Assembly (NCBI GenBank): GCA_016946835.1
Contig: JACVTC010000044.1
Location: 1,210,428 to 1,274,427, forward strand
DNA: 64,000 nucleotides
Direction: 5' to 3'
Source of the DNA: Neocallimastix lanati (nom. inval.)
Taxonomy: Eukaryota; Neocallimastigomycota; Neocallimastigomycetes; Neocallimastigales; Neocallimastigaceae
This document shows positions 38,894-53,000 of the stretch, in pieces; position 1 is the stretch's first letter, and each line of letters starts with the position of its first letter. The notes below the pieces were generated by a model that saw nothing but the letters and a program-made list of their open reading frames with translations, was not told the DNA's origin and made no database searches. A program made the position numbers and the translations under genes.

Positions 38894-39515
38894 TTATTAA
38901 CTATTTATTATTTATTATTTATTATTAACTATTTATTATTTTTTATTATTTATAATTTATTATTTATTATTTATTATTTATTTATTATTTATTATTTATT
39001 TATTATTAACTATTTATTATTTATTATTTATTATTAACTATTTATTATTTTTTATTATTTATAATTTATTATTTATTATTTATTATTTATTTATTATTTA
39101 TTATTTATTTATTATTTATTATTTATTATTTATTATTTATTATTTATTATTTATTATTCAATTATTTATTATTTATTATTTATTATTTATTATCAACTAT
39201 TTATTATTTATTATTCAATTATTTATTATTTATTATTATTATTATATTAATAAATACTTTTTTTATTATATTATATAAAAAATAATATATAGTATGTAAT
39301 ATTATAATATTTATTATTTTATTATTTATTATTTTTTATTAATTATTAATTATTAATTATTTATTATTATTTATTAATTATTAATTATTTATTATTTATT
39401 ATTAAATACTCTTTTTATTATGTACTATATATTATTTATTATAAAATATTTATTATTTGTTATTATTTATTAATAAATATTCTTTTTATAATTTATTATT
39501 TAATTATTTATTTTA
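38889..39515 (+). repeat. Heptamer array with a 109-bp duplication
   Basis: TTATTTA repeats follow the retrotransposon. The block starting TTATTATTAAC at 38891 recurs at 39000 with the same internal variants, giving a 109-bp tandem duplication. Composite AATAAATACT words occur near 39245, 39405 and 39475. Confidence 0.75.
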
Positions 39516-40534
39516 ATTATTAAAATACGTAAAATATATGGGTTATAAATATCAAATATACTGAAACAAACAGTAGAATTGTTAATTTATAAATCTCAAT
39601 GTATTAATATAATAACATTTAATTTAAAGTATTTAAGTATTTGTAATTCTTTATTATATAATAAATAAGTAAACCCTTTGTGATAAGCTATTTGTCAATA
39701 TAAGGAAAATATCTGAAATAATGAATTGTAATAAATAACGATGCGGATTACATTATATACTAAAAAAAGTAGTATAAATGACAAAAATAATATAGCTAGT
39801 TATAAAAGAACTAATTTTTATACACTAAGATTTCAGTCATTCAATTAAATAGAAGCATAATTAACAATTTATTTTAGTAGTTATTTCTAAAACCACAAAG
39901 CAAATATATATAAAAAAATTCACGCTTTGATTATAATCAAAGATGATATAAAAGCCAATATATAAAAGATATTCAAACAAATCTGAGATGGTATATAAAT
40001 TTCACCATTCAAGAGAAAGGTTTCCATCATATAAATATTAAATATAAATTAAATATTATAAAGAGATATAAGAAATTCATCTAATATTAATATTATAATA
40101 TTCATATTATAATAAAGTAATTAAAATACAATAATACAAGGGAAGTTCTTTTAAGAATACCTAATTCGAAATAAAGAATTAGTAATATGTAAGAATTATT
40201 TTATTTATATAAAATTAAATAGTTTAATATTTTATGATGACATTTACTATATATATAATAAATAAAAATTACTTTTTATTACTATTAGAGAATAAAACAT
40301 TCAATATTTATACCAATATGAATAAACTTTCTAATATAATTATTTTTTTATATATATTTTTTTATTTATTTTGCAATTTTTAAGCAATTACATTGGTAAT
40401 TACAATACTTTTTTACATTTAATTACAAATACAATTAGGATATAATATGATAATAATGGTTGATTTTTTTTTTATAATATTATTAAGGGTATATCTATAA
40501 TTTGATTTTAAATAATCCATATATTTCTTTTTTT

Positions 40535-40578
<44 letters not shown>

Positions 40579-41026
40579 CATTTTTAAACAATATTAATTC
40601 TTTTAATATTAAATACTATATCTAATATAACAATACATTTAATAATAATCTTTTTTATATATTATCTTTAATTTTTTTATACATAGTCCTTAAATATTAA
40701 TAAATATAAAGTTGTTAAATAGTTTTTAATAATTACTAATAATAAATAATGTCATTTAGATTATAATTATAAATAAGAATTTTAAAATAAAAAAATAAGT
40801 TTTATATTATATATAAAAATCGGAATAATATTTTTTATGGTAAATCTATTAAAATAATATAAAAGTTCTTTACCATTATTATTTTTATATACAATAAATT
40901 ATTTAAATATTTATAATATTAAACTTTTTTTTTTTTTTTTTTTTATATATATATTATTAGATGATATATTTATAAATATATGATATATATATTGAAATTA
41001 TATATGAATTATTCATTCACTCCATC
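39516..41026. other. Gene-free stretch downstream of gene C
   Basis: Less repetitive AT-rich DNA with an 18-bp perfect palindrome at 39925-39942 and a poly-T tract at about 40532-40579. Probably contains gene C's 3' untranslated region and terminator near 40900-41026. No gene is seen. Confidence 0.6.
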
Positions 41027-44000
41027 CTAAAAGTGAACAAATAATGCAAGAAGGAAGAGAGCAAGATATAAAGTAATTGATGGTATTGACCTTGAAGCAA
41101 AGGCTCCACTTCCACCTTCATTATTGGTTGGTTTAGGAGCAGTTGTAGTTGTTGATGACTGTTTCTTCGTTGTTGTTGTTTTAGGAGCAGTCGTATTATC
41201 TTCATTAGTCTTTTTGTCAGTGGTCGTGGTAGACTTCTTAGAAGTCGTAGTGGTTGTAACAGTAGCTTCAGTTTTAGTGGTTACTTCTGCTTCACTGGAA
41301 GTAGTAGTAGTAGTAGTAGTTGTTGTGGTAATAGCTTCAGTTGTAGTTGAAACCGTTGTTTTCTTAGTGTATGTTCTTGTTGATCCTTCAGTAGAACTAT
41401 GTTCACTGTTTGGTTTCTCAATCTTTTCTTCATCAAGATTTTCCTTTTCTTCTTCACATTTGTAGAAGTTATTACTCTTCTTTAGGTAGCTACCACTTTC
41501 ACAATCTTCCTTTGCTACCCAACGGAATTGTTCTTCTTCAATTTCTTCTTCATCATCAGCATTTGATACGCCTTCGGCAGCCTCTTCTTCTTCTGGTTTT
41601 TGTACCTTCACACAAACATACAATTCTGTTCCAGTTTCAGCTCCTACAGGTAATACATTACCTTCAATGCATTCAACTGGTTTACATGTAACATCAACAG
41701 GAACTAATGGTTCTTCTACTGGTTTATTTTCTTCAACAGCTCCTTCTTCTTCTGGTTCTTGTTGGTTTTCTTCTGCATTTTCGCCTTCACCAGGTTCATC
41801 TTCACCTTCATTTTCTGCTTCGCCTTCTGGCTTAGTTTCTGTCAATCCTTCCTCTCTAGTAACAATTGGTTCTTCTCTTTCTTCTACATTTTCACTTTCA
41901 ACTAAACCATTCAACTTGCTGAGATCAATGTTACTAATTTCAATTTCATCGTCTTCTTCATCCTCTTCTTCTTCTTCATCTACAGTTTCAACACATTCAT
42001 ATAAGTTCTCCTTATTGTAGGCAATGAAGTAACCTTCCTTCTCAACATCCTTACAGATTAATTGATCAGCATTTTCATTTGGTTCACATTCCTTCAATAC
42101 ATCATCTACCATGTAGTAACCTCCAGTTGTAGCTTGAGTACATTCAATTTCTTTCTTTTCATTCTTGATACATTGAACCATTTCATTATCGATGGTTAAT
42201 TTGCTTCCAACTTCCTTGATATCTTTACAAGCAACTGTACCATTTGTTTCAAAGGCACAGTCAACATAGCTACCATCATCCAACTTGTAAATACCTTCTT
42301 TCTCTACAATACTGTAACCACTGTTTCCTTCTTCATCTCGCTTACTAACACGTTCTGGATCAAACTTTACAACATTGAACTTTTCATTTTCAATACTAGC
42401 ATAATCCTTGAAGTATCTGATATCTCCTGGTTGAATGACATAACAGTCACCATTGACACTACACATGTAACCAATCGTGTCTGACTTGGCATAGTCCTCG
42501 ACACTACCAATGGCACGGTTATCACCATTCATAAAGTAGTAACCATCAAATTCTTGTTTGACGACATCAATACCCAACTTGTAGATCTTGTTATTGACAA
42601 ATTGGTAGCGTTCAACATACTTTTCAGTGCTAATGCATTGGTTATCATCCTTGACGAGGTAAATAGCATCATTGGCAACACAGAGATCTCCACTGACCAA
42701 TTCACCTTCATCTACTGTACAAGAAGTTCCTTCAACCTTACATTGAGTATCAATAGTTGTGGCATTCATGGCATTGTCAATGACAAAGTGGACAATATTC
42801 TTGGAGACCGGAGCGCGGTTAAGATAGTTACTCATTTTCTCTGGAACTATATCAGTACACTCACCACCAGCTTCGCACTTCATAAAGATACTCTCTGTCA
42901 TTTCACTGGAACTAAGAGCAACATTATTCTTAACATCAAAAGCGTAATAACCATCATCTTCAATAACACCAATACTACTTTCCTTAATAACAAGTATTTC
43001 TCCGTCTTCCTTTCTTACATAGAATGGATTTTCATCACTTCCCTTTACACATTTATTAATATTTACATCCTCTACAACATTGACTTCATTAACAAAGTAG
43101 ATTGAGGAATCAATGATACAATAAGAACCAACTTCCAAAGTCTCACTATCACTTGTACATTCACCATTTTCTACCTTACAATCACTAACTTCAATTCTCC
43201 AGGTATCACCTTTACGTATACCAATGGAATTTCCATTAACACTATTAATGTAAGCTCCTTCTTTCAATTCATCAAGTCCAATGACTTTATTTCCAGTTTC
43301 GGTGACTTCAATAATGGTTTGAACGACATCAGTATCGAGTTTACATCCAATATTTAATTCATTGAAGAAGTAAAGACCAGGTTCATCAATTTTGGTTAAA
43401 TTGGTTTCCACAGTTGTGAAGATTTCTCCCTTTTCGTTCAAGTAAAGAACATTAGGTTCAACGGTTACGGTATCACATCTGTCTTCACCACAACTGTACA
43501 TTGTAATTTCTTCACCATTGTCTTGTTCGACTTCTTCACCTTCTTCATTCAAATAGTAGTAACCCTCATTAGCAACTCTTATACCGTCATTACTCAATTG
43601 TAATAATTTATCACCTGTGGATTTAGCATTAATCAAGGATATTACTTCACTCGTGATATACTTCGTTTTTCCTTCACTACTGATACAGTTTGCGTTTTCT
43701 GATGTGGATGTCGCTTCATCGACTAACACGTAGAATTCATCATCAGCAATACAGCATCCACCAGCTTGAAGAGTTAATTTAGCATCAGTCGTACGACAAG
43801 CCTTTCCTTTCTCGTCTTTTACTTCATTAGCTGTACATTTCTTTGTAGCTATACCTTTAGACCAGAAGTATTCATCATTACTAACAACCATTTGAGTTCC
43901 TGCTGCCTTATTGACGTAGATACCAAGTTTCTTACTGTTGGAGATATCAATTTGTGTAATCTTTCCATTTTCTTTCACTTCAACTTCTATGGCATTTCCT

Positions 44001-47000
44001 ACAATTCCATTTTCAGCTAAAACATCGTAGTTTGTTCCAAAGAAGTAATAACCAGCTTCGCCTACAACAGACCACTTACCATTATCGTTTACCTTCAATA
44101 ATGGGTGTTCTTCTGCGATAACATTGACAACAAGAGCATTAGCACTTGGATTGGCCTCATTACAGACACCCTTTGAACATTTATATACATAAGCACTGAC
44201 AGGTTCCTCACTTTCGACAGCTAATGAATCTGACTTTCCAATGACAACATAACCATTAAGTGACAACTTATAAATATTGTCACTTTCCATCTTAACAATA
44301 GTCTTTTCAACAGCATCAAAGCCATACTTTATTGTATCTTCGGAGGTAGAAATACCAATGACAGCACCTTCCTCAATAATTGGTTCAACTTCTTCTTCAT
44401 CTTCTTCTACTGGATTTTCTTCCGTTTCATTTATGGTTCCATCGGTTTCTTCTCTCTTTCTTTCAGTTACAGTAACACCTCGAGTAATAAAGATTAGTGA
44501 CTTGCCATCAACACATATATCACCAGTTCTTAAAGTTGCTTCAGAAGTAATAGTTCTACCATCTTCACCGATTGTACATTCTGGAATTTCTTTAGCTTTC
44601 TGCCATTTTGTTTTATATTCCACAATAACATTACCATTTTCATTACTTTGATTAATAAATACACCTTTTACCGTTTGATCTATTATACTTCTAATAACTT
44701 CACCACCATTCTCAACGCGATAGGCGTATTTAATATCATCACCGTCAACAGCGGCTTCACCCATTCCATTAAAGAAGTAATTTCCTTCAACAGTAGTAGT
44801 ACGCCATGTCTTACTTTCGACGTTGAAATAAAGAATGGTTGGTTGTTCCTGTGCATCATCAGCCATATTCAAGTAATAACCTGTGGTTAAGTTTTCTTCT
44901 AATTTACATACTCCATTTTCACATTTATAAGCATTAGCCTTATTCTCTAATGAACTTCCATAAACCTTGTTATTCTTTCCAACAACGTAAAGTCCATTCT
45001 TCTTTATATTCTTAAAGGCTTGTCCACTAATACTATATAACTTCTCTCCTACAAGGAAGTAATATTCCGTTTGATCATAACTAAAGATGCAGTTTATACT
45101 GTCAATGGTATCATTGCTTAGTTCACTCTTTGGAATGCAGAGACCTAATTCATCATCATAACATAATTTCGTGCTATCAATTGTTTCATCCAATTCATAG
45201 GAACTACACATTCTTCTATCATTCACATCGACATTATTACTAATCTTTACAGCATCTTCCCAACCATCAGTATTATTGCTTTCAATCATCAATTCATCAT
45301 ACTTATAGTATCCGATTCTATTTTCAGATTCAGTAATGTCAATAACTTCTCCATCAACGATTTCATAGACCTTCCAAATTCTACGATTACTCTCGGTAAT
45401 GGAATAACCGTCCTCAAAGAAGAAGTAAATTCCATCTTCAGTGACCATTCTCCATTTTTGATTTTCATGGTCGTATTCAACTATACTAGTCTTCTTTGTA
45501 GCACTGTTAATAGAGTATTGTTGTTCCTTAAATTCATTAATGATATTACTATCACAATAGCTACCTGTGTAGTAACATAATTCTTCATCCGAGGTAATTT
45601 CAGTCCATTCAGTATTAATAAATGGTGAGGATCCCTGTAATACATAAAGACCCTTTCCAACAGCTTCCATGTATTGTGGATGGATCTTGAATAATTCTCC
45701 ATTAATGAAGACAAAGACATCTTCTCCATTATCATTTCCAGAGAAAGTATTGTATACAATTTTTTCGTTTGTGGCATCATAAGAAATACTTTCATCTATG
45801 TACATGGAACCATAACGAATAAATGTTCCTTCTTTCACACTATTTACGTATATATTATCCAATGTGTATTCAAATTTTACAGCATTTTCATAATTGGTAT
45901 CATAGAGACAATAGTTTTCATTATCATTTTTACATTTACCGACCAATTTCAATTCGCCATTACTAGTTAAGTAATAGGCATTACTGAAATAGGAAGATTC
46001 GTCTATATAACCTTCACTGTTAAAGAAGTAGTAACCTTCCTTATTTATATTAATAAATTTATTAGTTTCTGGATAATATTTCATTATTCTGTTAACACCG
46101 GTACCAGCAGCATTAATAATGACATCTTGATCAATATCTAAACCTTCCACCTTAGCACAATCACTAGTATCACAATCAATAACAATAGGTGGAATTTCTG
46201 GATAAGTGGTACTGTATTCTTCCCAACTACTGTTCAATACATATATACCTTTAGTTAGGATCTGTACAGAAGTACCATCAAGTCTATATAACTCATCATC
46301 TACCAATCTGTATTTAATTGTAGTAGTACTTCCAGAGTAGCACATAGTTTTGCTGGAATCACTGGTTTCTCCTTCTTGCACTTCAACAACATACAATTTA
46401 CCTCCAGAGTAGCATACATCGCCTGTAGAGAATACCATATCATTCTTTTCTGGCTTACATTGATTTCCAGTTATAACACATTTATTATAATTCATTACAA
46501 TTTCTCTTTTTCCGTTGTCTTTATTAACAATAATCACTTTACTACTATCCAAGTTTGAACTACTGATGTAGTAACCATCATTACCACTATAATAAGCATA
46601 AACAATGTCATCAGGTGTTTCTACACTTACATTATCCTTCTTTGTTTTATTAATTGTAGCAGATAACCTATCCTCATTATAGAAATAATAATTTCCCTTC
46701 TTATTTTCAACATTCCATTTACCACTCTTGAATAATACATTATTTCCTTTACTATCATAATAATACTTATTAGTTGATCCTGCTGCAACAGTATTACATT
46801 CATAACGATCAGATCCTTCTATTTTCTCTCCTTTAGTATGTCCATTATCATCCGTCGTATACACATCATATACATTACCACATTTATAAGCTGTAGCTTG
46901 GACTCCATTAGTAGATGTTATTAACTTTTTCTCTGTGTTATCTATAATATAATATCCATCATAACTGTCATCAAATAATGTAATGTAGTTCTTACTAACC

Positions 47001-50000
47001 TTTGATAATAATTTAGAATGATACATTCCAGCAAATAATATTGGATTATTTCCAAGGAAACTATATGTACTTCTATAGTCATCGTCATCATAATAAATGC
47101 TTTTATCATCATCATATCTTATACAGTTTATTTTTGAACTTGAACTACTCTTTTCAATATCATCAATTGCCAAATAGAGTCCCTTATAATCACCTTCCAC
47201 AACAACACAAATTTCACCAGCTTTAATTGTTTGTTTATCTCTTGTATTTTGACATGAATTTTTACGGGTACTTGTGCATTTGTTAATAACAGATTTCATT
47301 TTTATCTTTGTACCATCATCATCATCTCTCTTTCTTTTTGTATTTTGCTCTTCTTCAACTGTATACTTTTCTGGAACATTCATAATTTGAATAGCAAGAC
47401 CTTCTTTTTTCAAATCTGCTTTGTTTAATATATATCCATCACCATTACCACTATAAATTGATCTTACTCCTCCTGGTAATACTCTCCAATCATCGATACT
47501 ATCATTGTTTTTATATAATACTCTAACATCATAAAGACTAGTAACATTGACTGTACTTCTGTATGGATCCATGTTATAAATTGAATTCTTAAATATGTAA
47601 TATCCTGGATCAGAGACTACTTCAAAGTATTGTTCACTATCATCAAATATATATACTCTTCCATCTTTGCTATTATCAATATATAAATATTTATTTTTCT
47701 TTACATCTACACTTCTTTCATTATCTAAAACAACATTGTTAGTTCTAATATCTGTTTTAGCATATTTGAACTTAATATTATCATTATTTATAGTGTATAG
47801 AATATCATTTTCTAAAATTACAGACGATAATGTACATTGCTCAGTATTAACAGTATTCTTTTTACAGTAATGTTTAATAACTTCCCAACTTCTTGACTTT
47901 TCAAGATAACGAATCATTTTTTCACTGGAAGCTTTATTAATATAGATACGTTGATCTACAGGTTCTTTCACTTCAACACAACCAGTCTTAGTGCATTCAT
48001 AAGCTCTCGACTTATTTAAGTCAGTATCAACAGTTACACCAGTTCTTGTATCAGTAGATATAATGTAGTAACCAAGTTCTTTTTCATATAACTTCACTAT
48101 TGCATCATTGGTCAATTTAATTATTTCTTCTTTTTCTGGTCTTTCAAGGAATTTTGATTTTCTGTAGTGATAGTAGATATCACTACTTCCATAGTTTTCT
48201 ATACATACTCCAGTATCCTTAGCTTTTATAAAGTTTTCAACATAAAGCATTACTGGCTTCTGAGTAACCTTTCCTGTGCTATCTTTTACAATATTGAGAC
48301 AATAGCTATTTCTTTTTAAATTAACTTTAGACTTACAGAGAGTAATATCTTTTGAAGAATCATACTTGTAATTACAAAGAACGGCTGGTTCAGTAACACA
48401 TTTATACTTTTCATTTTCACGAGTACATTTTATTATGTTCTCATAATTACCAGAGTCTATATAATAACCTTCTAATGCTTCTTCTTCATTTTTCATGTTA
48501 CAATATCCATTAGTACATTTCATAACGTTTTCCCATGGTCCATTTAAGTAATATCCATTTCCATTTTCAACAAAGCTAATAGTGTTTTTCTTTGCGTCAC
48601 ATTTAAGGATTCTACTATTATATAAGATATATTCATCTGATAATCCTCCTCCACAAGTATTTTTAATGTTACAACCAGCTTTTGTACATACGTACATTTT
48701 GAATTTAGAATTAACAGATATATCTAATGTTTTTCCTACAATAACATTAACTAACTTATTAGCATTATCAATAATATATACACCTTCATCCATAATATAT
48801 ATTTCATTATTATAATTAATCTTATACATTGTACCATCAATTGGTATATAAATATCTACATATTTCTCAGCAATTCCTTTTTGATAATTATATATATTCA
48901 CATTTTCATTTGAATAGCCCCAACCATTCTTATAATTAATACAGGCAAGTGATGATTTATCAACAATAATATATGTATTATCTTCAGCAGAATAGCACAG
49001 TTGTCCGGAGGCTAATGATTTTTGTGACTTACATTTTCCTGTACTGTATTCGTAGGTACAAAGTGGAATTTCATTATTATCCTTGGTACATACCTTTCCA
49101 TTACATTTTACCATATAATTATTATCTTCTTTCCAAATTGAACTGTCTTCATTAGTTCTTCCAATTAATACAGTATTATCTAAAGAACTTACTAATTTTC
49201 TGTAATTACGAATATTTCTAGAATAATATTTATTAGCAGAGTAGACAAATCCATCAATATAGTAGTAGTTTTCAACATTTGCACTATTTGTTAAGGATAA
49301 ACAATTTGGTTCGTCTATACCAGTATTTATTTCTTTAAATGCGAAATAGACATTATTACCACTAACACAAATATTACCTGGGCTAATTATTGGTTCATTT
49401 CTATAATCACTGTAAGTTTCAGTGTCTGGTTCGTCCTTATAACTAATGTAACAGGTATTTGTTTCATAGTATAATAATGTACACTTTGGAAGTTCTTCAT
49501 ACGTTAATAAACTACAATTAGATTCATCACAATTATATACAACATTTGTGGAAACATTATTAATATTTAATTTTGACAAGTAATAACCTCCTCTAATTCC
49601 AATTACATTTTTCATATCCTTACATTTCATTGTTGTACCAACCTTAATACATTCATAAATTGTACTAACTTGTTCATCCTTCTGAGTTACTAATTTTTCA
49701 GAAGCATTTAAAACATAGTTTCCTTCTTGAGTCACTGCTTTCCATTCATTACATACACTATTAGAGCATTTTCCAACCATTAATACACCTTTAACATTTT
49801 CATAAAGATGAACACCATTTTTATCATCACTATTAATAATAGAACAACTTCCACTTCTGCAATCATACATTGCATTATTTCCCTTCAAGTAGTATCCATT
49901 TGGTGCTACTATTGCTCTTGAATCACTAATGGATACCGCAATATATCCAACACTAGCTTCAGGTAACAAATTATTATTAATGACATCAATAGTGTTAGAA

Positions 50001-53000
50001 GTTAATTCAACACCTGCTGTTCCTCCAGTACATAATTTATATTTACCACCAATTAATGCAATATTACCAACTTTCTCATTTGTACATGAGGTGTCAATTG
50101 CTTCCTCATATAATACACAATTATTTGATGTACATTGAATAATTGGTAATATTTCTTTATCAGTAATCTTCTTATAATCTGTTTTATAGTTTACGGCAGC
50201 ATTTAAGTACCAACCACTATTAATTTCACCATTAACTTCATAACATCCAGATTCTTTTGTACATTTAATAAGCTTTCCAGGATTTTCTGCATTTAAGTAC
50301 CATCCTTCCTTTAACTCCCTTTCCTTACAAATTGGTAATCCTTTAATATCATATCCTCCTTCATCTCCTTCCTTTTTCTTTTCTGGTAATATGCATTGTA
50401 TTAATGGATAATTCCTTGAAGATCCTACTCTAAAGCCTTCATTTACTCCTTGCTTTCCATTAAATGTATATTCGTCATTAATAGTGTGACAGTTTCTGTA
50501 TTCACAATAAACTAATTCTACGACATTTTTATCATTATCTGTTTTCAAATAATAGTTATCATTTGGAATTTCATTTCTCTTACATTCACCACTTTCTTCA
50601 CATTGGTATAACGTTCCTTCATTTTTATCATCAATTATATTATCTTCTCTCACAACAACGTTTGTTTTCATCTTCAGTTGATAGACGGCATTAGATTTAA
50701 CGCTCAATAATACATCCATTCCATCTACACTGATACCTGGGAAATTAGAAGCAACAGCAATATTAGTAATAGCGTCTACTTCATCCTTACCAATATCTAT
50801 AACTCTATTTAATGTATGACATAGTTTAAATCCTTCGTTATAAATTAAAGTTCCAGTACTATCACATTTAACAGCTTCCTTCGCAATAAGAATTTCAAAT
50901 TTACTTGTAGTATCGTATTTGATATAGCGCTTATCACCAAATACATTATTGAAATACCAACCATTACTTGGTATCGTCACAGATTCACATTTCACACCAT
51001 CATCGCCTGAATTTTTACATTCATAAAGACTTCCATTTGCATTACCTAAACTCGACAATATTTCTCCGTTACTACCCAATAATATATAACCTTCTCCATT
51101 ATATTGTTTAATATAATCTTTCTTTTCTTCAATAATTAAACTCTTATCATCTTCAGTTACTGAAATACTGCCAAATGATGATCCCTTTGATAATGTAATA
51201 ACAAAGAACTTCGAGCTATCATCTGTTTTCTTTATTTCTTCTGGAGCAGATCCTTTTTTAATACACATTTTATATTCTTGGAATGCGCCATTAGTGTTTG
51301 TTATTCTGACCAACTTTCCAATTTGTTCTTCGGAACACTTATTATTCGTTGGAGATTGGAATAAAATACTTTCTTCATTAGCTATTACACAATTTCCATT
51401 CATACAATTAATAATACTCTTTCTATATTTAAGGTCATTGTTTACTCCTGAATTGATATAGAATCCATTACCTATTTCATTACTTTCAAGTAATTTACAA
51501 ATTTTGGTTGAATTACAGTAATATAATTTATTATCTTCTTCACTTTCATTTGAATCTGTGCTTTCTTTTGGATCTGTAATTAACATTTCATTAGAACTGC
51601 TAATTAAGTAATATCCTTCGCCCTTGAATTGAACTACATAATTACTATTTACCTCAACAAGGAAGGAATCAAGTGTTTCTGCACCAGGGAATTTATGATC
51701 ACCAGAAATTAAATAATACTTATCATCTTCAATAGCAAGACTACTTCCACCTGCAACTTTAATGCTACTTCCATTTACCTGTCCAATCTTACTTCCAGTA
51801 GAGTCTGTACACTTCGCATAGTCACATAAAATATAGCTTCCTGCTACATTCTTATAACCTGATATAATACCACATTCTCCATTCTTACAATAGTACATTT
51901 GATTTCCTTCTCCTTTAGCATTATCAACAGTATTTGCTAGAATACTTCCTTTAAATATTTCTACATTAACACCAGTCGTAAATTGTTGTTCACAAGTTGG
52001 ACTGGTATCCTCGTCCTTGATTTTGTAATATTTATATATCTTATTATTGTAGATACAGTATTCATTTTCTGGAATTACCTTATTACTGATCTTACATCCA
52101 CTACTACATTGTGGTAATCCCTTATTAATTTTTGGATTTTCTTCATCAATATAACCTATACCAATAACATAATTAGCATAAACTACAGCATAATTTTTTC
52201 CGTTAGGGAATATATTATTTAATGAATATTGAGAAAACTTTCCAGCTTCTTCTGTTATTTTTATTTGAGCCTTAGTTTTTCCACAGAATATATATTGATT
52301 ATTATTGTAGATAAAATCACCTTCGCCCTTGCATCCACTGTTCACATCAACAACTACACAACTTCCAGATATACATTTTATGGCTTTATAATCAGATTGA
52401 CCACTAACGTACCAACCATCAGAGATAGTTTCACCATTTGCATATTTTAATTCGCACTTTCCAATACTTGAATTACAGGTGTATAAAGTATTTAAGCTGT
52501 CAGATTTATTTGCTAATCTTTTTTCTTCTGTGTTAATTAAAACATAGTTATCAGTTTTCAAGATATTTATACTATATTTTGTTGCTTCTGCAATAACTGA
52601 TATACTCTCATATCCTGGGAAATTACTTTCAACTGAATAATAATTATTTGTTGTGCTTTTACTAAATCCAATTTTTATAGAATTATATACAACAAATTCA
52701 TCCTTGTTATTTTTATCGGTCATAATACATTTAGTTTCATCATTATTATTTTTACATTCAATTATATTATCATATCTTTCCGATCTGTAGTAACCGTAAT
52801 TTGGACTTTCAACAAATTCACAACGTTTGGAATCCTTATTACATTTGTATAATACATTTCCATCAGCACCTCCACTACTATTGTTTGTTATTACAGCATT
52901 TGATGAAGATAATAGTAGGTAACCATCAGTAATAACCATAGTTACAATTTTACCACTATCACTAACATTCACTAAGATTTTATTTCTAAATTCTGCTTCA

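Noticed and set aside
41124-41465. Plus-strand Val-rich open frame of 113 codons
   Set aside because: Antisense shadow of the Thr-rich stalk of gene C.
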